DNA from: Chamaecyparis obtusa
Lineage: Eukaryota > Streptophyta > Pinopsida > Cupressales > Cupressaceae
DNA: 64,000 nt
Assembly (NCBI GenBank): GCA_027943335.1
Contig: BSBK01002929.1
Location: 1-64,000, forward strand
Direction of reading: 5' to 3'
A program made the translations under genes and the position numbers. Under the pieces are notes generated by a model, which saw only the letters and a list, made by a program, of their open reading frames with translations, was not told where the DNA came from and ran no database searches. This document shows, in pieces, positions 33,651 through 45,061 of the stretch. Within the stretch, counting starts at the first letter, position 1. Every line of letters begins with the position of its first letter.

Positions 33651-34116
33651 TCTTCATGTGGGTATTGCTTTGATGATCTTAGGTGTCTCTTTCTTTGACC
33701 CCTTGGACACTAGGGAGATTTAGAGCTATATCATTGACTATTACATTGTGTTTTCTTATAGAAGACCATACTCATTGTTATCTTGGTAGTTATTATTTGA
33801 TATTGGTATAATCTTGCAACATTAACTTGGAAACTATGTTCAGGTCATCTTGGCTCTTATGCCTCGATGCTTACATGTATTTCCAACACTCTATCTAATA
33901 TAGATCATATTCATATCTTCATAGTTTTGCTTGAACTAGTGATGGTTGCATGATCTTTTGATGTCCCTTAATAAGGATTGATGATAAAAACAAGGACCTA
34001 TCTAATTGACCCTTGCGAGTATCACTTTGCATCTTCATAATAGTTTGTATTTTAGGGTTCATTCTATTTTGAATACAAGTTGGGAGAGGGTCTCCATCAT
34101 TTTGGATAGATAGATA
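33651..34116. other. No gene recognised
   Basis: AT-rich sequence. It may be the beginning of an LTR or the spacer preceding the antisense PMD ORF. No motif supports a firmer call. Confidence 0.35.
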
Positions 34117-34470
34117 ATTGCGCTTGATCACATATCTTCCCTCTTGACCATGTCTTTATTCCCTCTTTAATATTTCACCCATTCGCCTTTTTCTTCTTCC
34201 TATCATCTCAAGAGTTTAATCATATAATCATATCTAATCTATCCAAAGTGTTAAATTTCAAATCATAAAGTGCATAACATACATATCAGAGTTCAAATCA
34301 TAATTGCATTCGATCACATATCTTCCCTCTTAACCATGTCTTTATTGCCTCTTTAATATTTCACCCATTCGCCTTTTTCTTCTTCCTATCATCTCAAGGG
34401 TTTAATCATATAATCATATCTAATCTATCCAAAGTGTTAAATTTCAAAACATAATGTGCATAACATACAT
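34117..34470. repeat. 186-bp tandem duplication, interrupted by the LINE-like insertion
   Basis: ATTGCGCTTGATCACATATC at 34117 and ATTGCATTCGATCACATATC at 34303 start two near-identical copies that share CACCCATTCGCCTTTTTCTT and CTATCCAAAGTGTTAAATTT. The second copy is cut at AACATACAT (34462-34470), where the next element is inserted. The host sequence resumes at 37371 with AACATACATATCAGAG, as in the first copy. Confidence 0.9.
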
Positions 34471-35232
34471 TTCATGTGTTGGGGGGTGTGGAAAGAAAGG
34501 AATGATAGAATTTTTAGAAACAAGGAGTTTCGCTGGGCTGTAATCTTCCATAAGATTAAGAGATCTCTTTTGGAAAATGTGGGGTTGATCAATAATTATC
34601 AGGACCCGAAGGATGACTGGGAGTCTAAAGTCTATAATAATTAGAAGCTTGAAGGAAGGAAGGTTCAGAATACCAAAAAAAGTCTGAGAAATGAAGCTAG
34701 ATGGGATTGTCCCCCTAATGGCTAGATTAAAGTCAATTTCGATGGTGCCTCTAAGGGCAACTCAGGAATTGCTGGCTATGGCATTTTGATCTGAGATGAT
34801 TATGGGAACTAAAAAGGGGCCATGGCCATTCCTATAGGATTCAATACCAACCATGTTGCGGAGGCTAACACTGCTATTTATGGTTTGATATTAGCTAAGA
34901 GGAAAAATTATACTAAAGTTTGGATTGAGGGGGACTCCCTAAGTATTATTAAATGTTTGAAGAACACTATGACCTCATTGTGGAATATAGCCAATGTTAT
35001 TAGCAAGGCTAAAAACATTATTGAATCCTTTGATGAATGTTTGATAACTCATAACTTTAGGGAGGCCAACTTGGTAGCTGATTGGGCTGCGAATGTGGCT
35101 TGTAAAAGCCAGGTGGATATTGAGTGGGATGATGGTTTTGCACTCCCTTTTGAAGGGACATCATTAATTAATAAGGAATGGGTGATTAGTAAGAAACACA
35201 CTCTAAATGAAGAGCATATTAATGAGTATTGA
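34471..35232 (+). pseudogene. LINE-type RNase H (RVT_3-like) remnant
   Basis: CWGVWKERNDRIFRNKEF is the zinc-finger/linker typical of the C-terminal part of plant LINE ORF2. Then IKVNFDGASKGNSGIAGYG gives the first RNase H Asp and the glycine-rich turn. EANTAIYGLILAKRK has the Glu, KVWIEGDSLSIIKCL the next Asp, and FREANLVADWAAN the final Asp region. Two or three stops lie around 34640-34800. The 34822-35232 part is fully open. RNase H removes RNA from the cDNA hybrid. Confidence 0.88.
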
Positions 35233-35267
35233 TTACAAAAGTTTGTGTGATGTTCATGAAGGATAGT

Positions 35268-37164
35268 GGGGTGATTCCGAGATAATAATTGGGGCTTTTT
35301 GGAATGATTTCTGGGTCTTTCTGGATATCAGAGGGTTTTATTACAACTTGAAGTCTAATTTGCAGAGTGTTGGGATTAATTTTGAGAAGGGATTTTTGGA
35401 ATTTTATAGAGCTATGGGAGGCAGGAAGAGAAGATGTGAGCTGGGGAACTATAGTGAATGGAGCCAAAACTAGGAGGTATGGAAAATACTTAAAGACTGG
35501 GGTCTGGCGGTGAAAATACTTAAAGACAGGGGTCTGGTGGTTTACATGGAGAAATTTCATGGAGGGAAAGTTGCTGTGACCAGGAACTTCATCAAATCTT
35601 GGAATAAGGGGAGTGTTTGGTTGGTACGCAAAACATGGAGGTGACTAAGGAGATAATAGCAGAAGTGACAGGTTTGATGATTGAGGGCATTAACTTCTAC
35701 AGGGATAGGAAGATCTTGGACAAAGCCTTGGAGGATTTTGCACCTACGGAGAAGGAGAGGAAACATATGGTAAAGGTGGACAACTCTTACTTTAATCCTA
35801 AGAGTATTTCTAGGCCTTGGCATCTTGTTTTGTTTGTGATTATTGGCTACATTACCTTGGATGATTGTTATACTAAAATTTACAACCATCATTTAATTCT
35901 TCTGAATCATTTAAGGCATGGGGTTAAAATTAACTTCCCTTTTTACCTACTAAGCTCTTTGAATGCCTCTATCCTCAACTAGCAAAGGGACCTAGAGGGT
36001 GATCATGTTTTCCATGAAGGGCTTATGGTCCTAATTTATGAGGTTCTAAAATTGAAGAAGGTGGAAAGGCCCCGTTTTAATAGGAAAGCCCTCGAAGACT
36101 ATGAAACTAATGGGAAAGAGTCTATGGAGCCCTTTATGGAGGAAACAGAAGAAGAGGAGAGTGAATCTAAGGAGTTTTAGGATTCCACTCCCAAAATAAA
36201 AAGAAAGAAAAGTAAGGTTGAGGACTCGGTCATGGAGATGGATTTGGAGGAAGAGGAAAGTAGGGAGGAAAGCTCCAAGAAGTAGGGCAAAAATAGAATG
36301 GAGCCCATTGGTAAGTGCACCAAAGCCAAAAAAGAGAAGAAGAAAATTGCTAAAAGGGTTTTCATTTCCTCTGATGAGGGTTCTTCTTCTCAGGATAAAA
36401 ACCATAATAATCATGATGACTGTGTGGACAACGACCCTGCTGTGGAAGAGAGTGTGGGGCTTGAGAAAAATGTGTTGGTCGAGGATAATATTCTGCATGA
36501 TGTCACACAAGCTATGACTAATATTGAGAAAGATGGGTAGGGGAAGGATTTTGTCAACATGGGGAAGGATAAAGTGGAGAGATCCAAGGAGAAGATGGAG
36601 GGAGGGAACATGGATTTTGAGAATCTGGGTTGTATGGCATTTTTGACAACTCTTAGTAATATGAAAACTGACATTACAACCATGAAGTCTCATATTCATC
36701 AGCTCCAAAAAGAGATGGGGGTCCTTAAGAAGATGAACCTTGGGGAGAAAGCCATGGGCCAAACTATTGATGAGCTCATTGAGACTATTGGTAGGGCTGA
36801 GGGGCTCACTATCTTCAATGACAAAATTATTGCTATGGAGAAAAAAATTGGGAACAGTGAAGGAATGACCAAAAGAATTGAGATAATGGAAAATAGAATT
36901 AACAAGCTGGAGAAAAAAATTGGAAATATAACAGAGCAGAGATATGCTATTCTTAAGGCATCGAATGAGTATGTGAAGATCCTGGTGGACAAGCTGGACC
37001 AAGGGAAAGGGGAGAAGGTGATCACTGAGGCCAAAGATGATCAAGGTCCCATCAGGCGCACTAGATCCAGGTTTAGGAAGATGGAGGATGAGAAGAATAA
37101 TGATATTGAAGATCTAAAAATTTCCATAGCAAACATGCAGATGCTAGCTGATCAGGTAGCATAA
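35268..37164 (+). pseudogene. Unknown ORF downstream of LINE RNase H, with coiled-coil C-terminus
   Basis: Readable from about 35268 as a protein with one frameshift near 35620 and several stops. The N-terminal part has EKFHGGKVAVTRNFIKSWN, then EVTKEIIAEVTGLMIEGINF, RPWHLVLFVIIGYITLDDC and HHLILLNHLRHGVKINFPF. This block resembles hypothetical proteins carried by plant transposable elements, recognised only in outline. A Lys/Glu-rich linker and a SSDEGSSSQ patch follow (36060-36540). From 36559 it is continuously open for 201 codons of coiled coil (RIEIMENRINKLEKKIGN). A 27-bp block is tandemly repeated near 35483-35538. Its position after ORF2 RNase H is unusual for a LINE. Confidence 0.65.
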
Positions 37165-37379
37165 ATTATGAAATGTGTTTAGACAGCAACTTGCTGTCTT
37201 ACTATCCTTTTGCTAGCCTTTGTCTTTTTTCTGATCTTTTTTTTTAAGGACTCATTTGTGTGGATTTTTTTGGTGCTGTTGCACTTGTCTTTTTGGAGCT
37301 TAAATTCCTATTATGTAATCTTAATCTAAAAGGTTTCGGGTCCTTTCAAAACCTACTTTTACGTAATCAAAACATACAT

Positions 37380-38104
37380 ATCAGAGTATAAAGTATCAAC
37401 AACTATGAGAGAATCACATTTCAAGGAATAGAATAGAAGACATGAGTACATATTGACATCACATGCAACTAAAGTGCTGAAAGTAAAGAAATATCCATGA
37501 CACAAAGTGCATGAAGTAAATGAGATAAGTACACAACACATATCAGCCAATTTTGGTATCTCATATATATAAAGATGAATCAGTCCAAGTACAATTATGA
37601 GATAAAAATCTAGATGAAATGTCTCACAATATCAGATGGGAAACCCTAATATAATCTACAACTGACTCCCACCCTCTTGAGTAGGTGGAGGAGGGGGAGG
37701 AGACTAGGTCCTATCTAGTGCCTGCACTACACCCTCTGATCTACCTATGTGCTATGAGTAATCTGGAACTTTATAACCGTTAGGAACCATAGCTATGTAT
37801 GCTACATAATAATAAGCTTCTCTGGTCCTATGTTGCTCTGCATATTGTCATGCTCGGTTCCTCTCCTATCATAACTCCTAGACTTGTGTGTGCTCATCCT
37901 ATAACTACTAGTCCCTCATGACTATGATAATCCTATCTTACTGTAGCTTAGACACTAGTACCCTGATCCTTTGTGCAGATCTCTCACTCTCTTATGCCCT
38001 CTACTCTAGCTAAATTGTCTATCTCTCCTATGATCTAGTACCCCTATCAACTCATGGCCTCTACACAAGCCACTCCTCAAGATCTTCCTCATCTATAGCT
38101 ACTG
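37380..38104 (-). other. Spacer and decayed C-terminal end of the PMD ORF
   Basis: It continues the host sequence left of E5. On the minus strand the region 38100-37680 is still Arg/Ser-rich and protein-like but full of stops. No discrete motif. Confidence 0.4.
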
Positions 38105-38785
38105 CTACACCTCTAGCCCTGGATCAAGTGGATGGTCTTCTTTTATAAGAGGCATTATCCCTAGTCCCACTAGATCCACCTCCTCCTCTCCATCATCTAT
38201 CTCCATCTCCATCTCCATCTCCATCTCCATCTCCATTTCCCTCACCATCTCCATCTCCATCTCCATCTCCATCTCCATCTCCATCACCATCTCCATCTCC
38301 ATCTCCATCTCCACCTCCATCCCCCCATCATCACCTCCGCCTCCTCTTGCCCTGAGTCCTAAATATGTAGGAGAAATGAATCTAGGGTATGGGTTATCCT
38401 CTAGACATCTCTTGTAATCATAGGTCATCCTTGCATCTATCACTATAGGGAGTATGTCCCACACTATCCTCTATAACTATTGCATATCATGTAGAAAAAT
38501 ATTGTATCTCAGCATAGGACCCCATCCAATGTCCTCCTCCTCCCTATACTTGGAATAGTCTGTGGTCTTTGTGCTGATACCTTGTACCCTACCAAACTGG
38601 TGCCAGACTCTTCTAATGAAAAATATCTCCACTATCCCAGAGTTTCTTCCTAATAGTGGTCTACTATAAAACATGTATGCCAACTTATCTCTCACCTCAA
38701 CCCACTGCTCACAAACTATATATGGTTGCCATGTCACTGAATTTAAATCATCCAGTATCCTCCTCCAGTATGGGGTATCTCCCAC
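38105..38785 (-). pseudogene. Plant mobile domain (PMD)-like pseudogene with (Met-Glu)n expansion
   Basis: Two open blocks on the minus strand (38785-38477 and 38464-38105) are in series. The first has WRRILDDLNSVTWQPYI, a SRPLLG segment, VEIFFIRRVWHQFGRVQGIS and a WGPMLRYNIF tail. This matches the order of the PMD fold, where W-x-PY, VE-x-H and RVxRQFGxxQxIP motifs are typical. The second block ends in a run of Met-Glu repeats encoded by a hexanucleotide array. PMD proteins occur both as host silencing factors (MAIN/MAIL family) and inside transposons. The position antisense to, and downstream of, a Tat-like pol agrees with extra antisense ORFs described for that lineage. Confidence 0.6.
38186..38325. 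repeat. (CCATCT)n hexanucleotide array
   Basis: About 20 units of CCATCT (AGATGG on the other strand), with occasional CCATTT, CCCTCA and CCATCA variants. Read on the minus strand it gives alternating Met and Glu. It sits inside the PMD-like ORF and is probably a slippage expansion. Confidence 0.95.
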
Positions 38786-38884
38786 ATGTATATACTATAC
38801 AAAACCTAAATACCTATAGATATAGGGTCTAACCCTATGTCTTCACTTCACCCTCAGACGAATCATGACGATATGCTCCAATGA

Positions 38885-41800
38885 CCTTTCTAGAAGATGT
38901 TGATATAATTTGTGATCAACAAGTTGTTTCCAGTTTTGTGCAACCAGATTTTTTTTTGAGAGGTTCTACTTTGGTTTGCAAAGTGATGATGTAGAAGTGG
39001 TTTATTCTTTATTGCAAACTAATGATCAGTATGCTGATGTTTCCAGCCATGAAGTTGAGTTGGAGTGTTTCCTTTTTTAGCATGGCAGTGATAATGAAGA
39101 GTGTGATGTTTTGATGTCACAAAATGATTAGTATTCATGGCATTTTGGTGGCTTTGACTTGCCAAATGGTGGTGAGTATGTTGATTACCTTTTATGTGAT
39201 ATGCTGAAAATGGATCCTATTATTTTTGACAAGGTGGATGGAAGATGTAATTTCAGTTTACCTCTGCTATATGGAGATGAAAATCATTTGTTTGATATGG
39301 GTAAAAATTGATTAAAGTTTTGAGGCTTTGAGTCTTTTTGTAAATATTGTAAGTCCTTGTATAGCTTCTTTCCTTTCTATTGTATGTGTCTTTGCTTTCA
39401 ATAAGAGGGTTCCTTGTTTGAAGAGTGAGGAAAGTCAATTCGATCTTCTTTGGCTGGTCTGCTTCCCCCAAATATTCTAAGTTCTTGCATGGGCACAAGT
39501 TACCCATCATCCCCAGATAGAGCCACTATTAGCCCATTTTCCCATCAATCCAACAAATCTTAGAAAATGGTCTTCATCCTTGCAAAACCATAAGAAAGTT
39601 GTCATGTCCTATTGTAAACTTGTTTTGATTAGCGAAGAAGATGTATGATGTATTATGGCTTGCAAACTTAGACAGGGATAGTTCAAGGTGTATGCAAGCT
39701 CCAGTTAAGATTGCATGTGCTTAAATGCAAAAACCAATGAGATATGGCTTCTTGAAGGTCTAAGAAATAAGTCTATTCCATGAATAAGGGTTTCCAAAAT
39801 TTGTCTAAGTCCAGAAAAATCCTAGCCAATTCTATTTCTTCGTTACATTTTTCAGGCCACTTAGATCTTATTTCTGCACATGCCTTTTCCTTTTCCTTTG
39901 GTTGCATGTTATCCAAGTCTGAGCGGCTAGAGTTCATCCAACAAACATGTGACTGAGGCATTCTCTTAATCTCCAAGATCTCATGCGATTAGTCATTTCA
40001 TCTTGCGACTTGGTGAATGAAGTGTTCACGTGATCTCCTGATCTTGGTGGTTAATGACCTATCATTCAACGATACATCAGGCGGTCTTGTTTCCTTCAGT
40101 CGCTGAATCTCCAAATGAAATATTTAAGGCACTTAACATTTAACAAATAGGCGAGAACCATTGATGTTGATCTTGATCGACGGCTGTCACTAGTTCTCAT
40201 AATGAAACCCAAGTTAAAGAAAATATCCAATGAATGTGAGATTACCTCAATCGCATAATCTTTGAGTCTGATCATAGTTAATAGATGGTCAAGGTTTTCC
40301 CTTTGTCGCCAGATCACCAGATAGAGGTTGAGTTAAGGTAAAGGCTTGGAGATTGAATATGAATTGTAGATTTAGATGGGATCAGGCGGTGGTTGCATAT
40401 TCGCTAGATGAAACCTTAGGTCAAGGAAAGATTATGAGATTATGTGAATGCTTTGTTCGCGTGATCTCTAGACCAGACCTAGGTTAAGTAAAATTTTCTA
40501 TGATTCAGCGAAAGCCTTTAGTTGCGTATTTTCCAGATAAGGTTGAGTTAATTTAAAAGGCTTTGAGACTTAGTGTGGACCACAAATGAAAGAAAAGATC
40601 AATGGTTGGCAAGTGTTCTCATGATTTAACCAGGGTTAATACATTTGTTCAGTGATCTCGTGAATGCTTCACTCGCGTGTTCTCCTAATCAAATCAGGGC
40701 TAAGTGAAACATTGAGCAATCATGAGATTCCTTCAGTCACTCAATCGTCAAGAAAATGGTGAGTTAAGTTAAATATTTGGTGAATCAGTGAGGACCATAG
40801 GATGATGGAAGGATCAATAGCTGGCACTTGATCGCTTAATGAAACCATAGTTAATGAAAACATTCAGTGATCAATCGAATGCAATGTTTGTTGATTCTCG
40901 TGATTAGACAGTGGTTAAGAAAAATGTTGTGCAACCTAGTGAATGCCTTCAGTCGTGTAATCACCATATGACTTAGGGTTAAGGGAGGCTTTCCAAGGTT
41001 AAGATAAAGATAGTGCTAGGTGTGATGATGTGCTCCCTCCTGATTGGTCACCGAAGGGAAATAATGATGTGGCCAGATAATTTTCAAAAGGCTTAATTGA
41101 CTATTGTCGATTAACAAGGATTTTTTGATGTGCCTGGAAGGATGATGATCAAGGGCTATGTTTTAAACTTGATGAATTGGCCGTTGTATCCATAATTTGA
41201 AATGATTAAGGGTTTCTATAGGGTTTGTTACAGTGAGCATGATACGACAAATGCCAAATCAGATTTGTTTTTTCCAAGGCAAGTTACAGGACAAGAGAGA
41301 TGACACATGGTGAAATCTAGTGCATTTTGGGTAAAAAGGGAAGGAATAAGAGAAAAAGTATAGGAAATAAAAGTGAAAGGAAGATTTAAATAATTTACAT
41401 AGTCTTCTCTATAGTTTAATGAAATGTTTTTACTATGCAATTTTTGAGAAGCATTCATGGAGGTTTTTTCATAGAAGAGAATCAAATCATTGCCTGAGAA
41501 TGAAGGAATCAAATTAGTTGGAAATGACTGCAGACATGGTGGGAAGTTGGAGAAGATCAGTGGAAGATAAAAATTGGAGGAGAAGTTAGAGATAATTTTG
41601 TACAAAGAATTGATAGCCATCAGTTGGCTGGAGCTGGTTTCATTTTCCTATATCTCTTATTTTCTTCATTGTGGCAAAGGATGGTGGAATTAACATTGCA
41701 GAGGTAGTAGTTTGGCTTCTGAGTCTTATTTTTTGTGGTTTTCATGGTTTCTTAATTGTACTAAACCAAAGATTTTTAATGAAAAATAGAGGAATCCCAA

Positions 41801-42642
41801 TCTTTTATTGGTGATGTCTTCATGTGTCTTGCTTTAAATTCTTGTGTATTAGTTTGTAAGGCACTCTAATATACTACTTACAAGGTGACTGTGAATTTGT
41901 GTTCTTAGTTTCTTTCAAGGAGGGAGTAAATATCTGGCACAATTCTAAGAATTTAACATTACTTGTGAATCTAATGTCTGGGTAGAGGAGTGAGAGAATG
42001 ATTTGTAAGGAACTTCATTTGGGTTTTGTGTGTTTGGAGTTGTGGGATTTTTGGGGATTTAATTTTATTTGACTCTGTTGCCCAATTGATGAGGCACAAT
42101 TAATTGTTTGTCATTGCACCTTTCACCATAAATTTGAAAATCAATGAACATTTACATTCTGTTGAAGGGTATGTAATGTTTACAATTTGTATTTGTAGAA
42201 TACAATGTAGTTTAGTGAGTCTTTGAAGAATGAATCCTAGGTTAGCCTACTTGAGTCTTGAACTCAAAGAGAAGAAGGATTTATCCTTGTCACCTGTTCC
42301 ATTTTCCTAGTCCTTAGAAGACTTATGCAATAGGGATCTTGCATAAGACTGGTTGAGTGTTGACTCCCATTTCTTACAGTTCTAAGAACTATCCACCTTC
42401 TTTGTCTGCATAGTAGAGGTTATGTCAAAGAGAAGTTATCATAAATGCATATTCATGTTTGATTTAGGTAGACTTTCCTGAGTGTGTGGAGCTTGAAGTG
42501 TAGAAGGTTTTTAGGCCTTGTCAACGTTAGTCTTTTCTTGTCCTTCAATTTGCAAGAAGAAGTAGATTTGTGTCAATCAGATAAATATACCATGTCTGGT
42601 TCTCATTTTTTCTTTTAGAATTTGAGGGTGAAAGAAAAATCA
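38885..42642 (+). repeat. E6 left long repeat (5' LTR, possibly truncated)
   Basis: Parallel to 54382-57489 plus 60674-61344. Landmarks are TTCCAGCCATGAAGTTGAGT (39040), GATGGAAGATGTAATTTCAG (39236), CAATAAGAGGGTTCCTTG, and a long middle part (39960-41000) rich in GCGACT and CGTGATCTC words. A minus-strand block around 41230-41620 is open for 130 codons in this copy and shorter in the other, with no recognisable domain. No gene call is made inside. Confidence 0.85.
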
Positions 42643-42650
42643 CCAAAAAA

Positions 42651-42669
42651 TTGGCAACTCTACTGGGGA
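42651..42669 (+). promoter_or_regulatory. E6 candidate primer-binding site
   Basis: TTGGCAACTCTACTGGGGA lies 9 bases after the end of the shared repeat and resembles the TTGGCGACTCTGCTGGGGA type of primer site used by some plant Ty3/gypsy elements. The right repeat is not followed by it, as expected for a 3' LTR. Confidence 0.65.
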
Positions 42670-43210
42670 GTTGACCATAAGAAGCCTTTGTTTGAGGACA
42701 CCATTGTATAGAGTCAAATTTCAAAAAATTGTCATATTATCTCATCGAGTGTGAGTGGCAACTCTGGTGTCTCTATTTGATCAGTGTGTTCTTGTAATGA
42801 AAGTGTAATGTATCTATGATCCTAAAAAATAGTTATACCTTGATGTGTTGTGTTTGCTGGTTTTAAAAGAAGGTTCAGAATTGAGATAAAGTTTCTTAGC
42901 TGATTCAGAATTTATCCTCTGCAAAGAGGTGGTGACTCTACTGATGTTTGAAAGGTGATTTGAAGGAGACTTCATATCAGTATTTTGCAACAGCAACAAC
43001 ACTTCTAGGTAATCTTTTTATCAAAGCAAAAATAGTCCCTAAATAGGTGAACAAGTCACTAAGAAAGGGAAAATTAATCTTGAAAGTTTAAGTCATATTT
43101 CTGATTTGAAGATTTAGTTGCTGCAATGAGTATCAAAAATATGTTGTGGCTTAATGAAGTTAATGGCTGCATAAAGTTTAATAAAGATATTGTCATGAGA
43201 AAAAGCTCCA
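42670..43210 (+). other. E6 leader, no gene recognised
   Basis: Non-coding leader between the primer site and the E6 ORF. GGCAACTCTGGTGTCTC near 42751 and GGTGACTCTACTGATG near 42932 echo the primer site, but nothing else is recognisable. Confidence 0.4.
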
Positions 43211-43487
43211 TTGTTTTGTCAGTATTTTAAAATAGAGTTTCTAGTTTTAGTGGATCAAGATGATGTTTCTAGATCTGAAAGTTATCAGTCAGATTTTGAA
43301 AATTATAATAGTGAACTTCATTTGATAAATCAAAGAATCCAACATAATTTCATACTGATGTTAAGATGTGCAATAGGAGAAAGGAAAGAAGAGTATATAA
43401 TTTCATACTACAAGAAATTTCTTGTAGCTTGTAGTGAACTTCCTGTGGGTCTTGGTTTTCAAGAATCCCAATATGCTGAAATGTTTT
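43211..43487 (+). pseudogene. E6 ORF, 5' part (cut by E7)
   Basis: Open from 43211 with a Ser/Asp/Asn-rich start, then RKEEYIISYYKKFLVACSE and LPVGLGFQESQYAEMF. The frame is cut at GTTTT by E7 and continues after it at 53566 with a Leu/Glu/Pro-rich segment. The function is unknown; the position, first ORF after the primer site, would suit a Gag-like role. Confidence 0.5.
43483..43487. repeat. Target-site duplication of E7 (left, GTTTT)
   Basis: GTTTT precedes the TGTATCG start of the E7 LTR; GTTTC follows the other LTR at 53566-53570. Four of five bases match. Confidence 0.75.
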
Positions 43488-45042
43488 TGTATCGTCTTAA
43501 AATGGAAGCACTTCCATGTTAAGAGAATTTATCCCTCTGAGTGATCTAGGGTCATGTCAAGCACCTTGATTAGGTATTTTCTCGAATCTAGCTTTCTCCC
43601 CCCGTTCTGCTTCTCTCTCCACCTAATTTCACTATATTTTTCATTTCCTGGGATTATGGACTGAGGTCCTGAGGTTTCTGACCTCAATGTCAAAGTCAAC
43701 CTCAACCTTGACCTAAGTTAGGGATGACCTCAACCTTGACCTAGGGTGGGGTCTACCTTGTCCTTGACCCAGATTTCAAATTTTAGATTCCCATGATTTT
43801 CGGGTGTCGAGTTTCAGAAATATTTGTTTTCCCACCTTCGGGTCAACCATTTCGGGTTTCAGAATGGTAAATCCTTAAATTGCATTTAATATGAGTCCAT
43901 TTATAGGGGTTAAGGTTAATTGGGATTTAATTCCCCAATGTTCACCTTCTCTAGAGGTTTGTGCCCTAGATCATTATAAAAGGAGGCCTTCCTCTCTCAT
44001 TTCAATCCATCTCTCAATCAAGTTTTCACATATCTCATCTCAAGAAAAGATCAAGAAAGAATTTCATCAAGAATTTTCAAGGAAGCATTCAAGCCCTCTT
44101 CTCCATTCAAGTTCTCCATTGAAGATCAAGGATTCAAGCATTCAAGCCTTTGAAGGGATTTAGTTCAAGCATGCAAGATTCATCATTCAAACCCTAGATC
44201 TAGCTGTCATGATGGTGTGATCTTCCTTCAAGATCCTTTGTTCATCTTATAGATCCATTCATTCTTCTATCAAGGTGGATTCTAAGCATACAAACATGGA
44301 GGTTTTGCATTTAATTTCATGGTTCTGATTTACATTTGCTATTGTCATGTTCAAGCTTTCATATCAATATATTCATTTAAATTTGAAATACAATTGCATA
44401 TCTATCGAATTGCATTGCTTCATTGTTAGATCTACTTCTACTACTTACTAGCATTCTCATTTCAATTTCAGTATTAAGGTTGATTCCAAACCGGTGTTTG
44501 ACCAAGGCAAACCCCTCAAACATAAAAACAAAAACCTTCTTTTTCTTGTAGGTACAGGTATGAAACTGCGGATCTGAGATTGGATTTGGATACCCTTTTT
44601 AATGAACTTTCAAGATCTACGAACAAAGTCAAAGTCAATGTTCAAAATATTAATGTAGCCTTTAACCTTTTATTGGGGTCAAAGACTACCTGCTGTTAGA
44701 AAGATAAAAGTTTTCTGGGTTTTCTTCGTCTCGACATTTCTAGTCTGAAATAGGTTACAAAATTGCCCAAAACTGCACACAGACATCATAAATCAACATT
44801 TTTCAAATCTTTCCTATTTTGAGGTTAGTATTTGTCTTTCAATTATTTCAAATTTCAAGCACTTCTCCTTTATAGGGAAATGTAAGGTTTTCTTCCTCTT
44901 TCATATTCTTCATAGATTGATTCAATTGTGTATTAACCTTTTGCTTGATCAATTTGGATCTTTCCTTTGGGAATTTGGATTTAGAAGTAGATCTCATATT
45001 TCCCCCATACATCCTAAGGTGGATACTATTTCACCTTATTCA
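43488..45042 (+). repeat. E7 5' LTR
   Basis: 1555 bp. It shares with 51988-53565 blocks such as GTCATGTCAAGCACCTTGAT, GACCTCAACCTTGACCTA repeats, GAGGCCTTCCTCTCTCAT, and the end GGTGGATACTATTTCACC. Confidence 0.93.
43974..43981 (+). promoter_or_regulatory. E7 5' LTR TATA box
   Basis: TATAAAAGG preceded by GATCAT and followed by AGGCCTTCC, conserved in the 3' LTR at 52499. About 30 bp downstream a C/T-rich CCTTCCTCTCTCATTTCAAT tract is a plausible start region. Confidence 0.8.
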
Positions 45043-45061
45043 TTTTGGCGAACCCGACGAG
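45043..45061 (+). promoter_or_regulatory. E7 candidate primer-binding site
   Basis: TTTTGGCGAACCCGACGAG directly follows the LTR end. It has the TGGCG start usual for tRNA-derived primer sites; I cannot assign the tRNA. The sequence is absent after the 3' LTR. Confidence 0.65.

Larger units (their letters stand above)
34462..37379 (+). mobile_element. E5: 5'-truncated LINE-like insertion with target duplication
   Basis: AACATACAT occurs at 34462-34470 and again at 37371-37379, and the first tandem copy shows that the uninterrupted host reads AACATACATATCAGAG. The insert begins in mid-protein within a LINE-type RNase H region, as expected for 5' truncation during target-primed reverse transcription. 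Its 3' end, AGGTTTCGGGTCCTTTCAAAACCT, can fold into a short stem. There is no clear poly-A tail. The insert carries two coding segments (next entries). Confidence 0.7.

Noticed and set aside
36046..37044. 332-codon minus-strand ORF rich in Leu, Phe and Ile
   Set aside because: It lies exactly antisense to the Lys/Glu-rich coiled-coil ORF on the plus strand, where few stops arise on the opposite strand. No motif or start context supports it.
14268..37164. Host protein-coding genes with introns
   Set aside because: Every recognisable protein segment belongs to gag, pol, LINE RNase H, PMD or an element-bound unknown ORF, and no splice-site-bounded exon series was seen.
33649..38881. 3' LTR of the gypsy element starting near 33649
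   Set aside because: The polypurine-like stretch is suggestive, but no matching sequence was found in the 9-10-kb region next to the candidate primer site, so no LTR pair is claimed.
41228..41620. 130-codon minus-strand ORF in the E6 left repeat
   Set aside because: The equivalent in the right repeat is shorter and changed. Ser/Phe/Leu-rich composition with no motif suggests a chance opening within an LTR.
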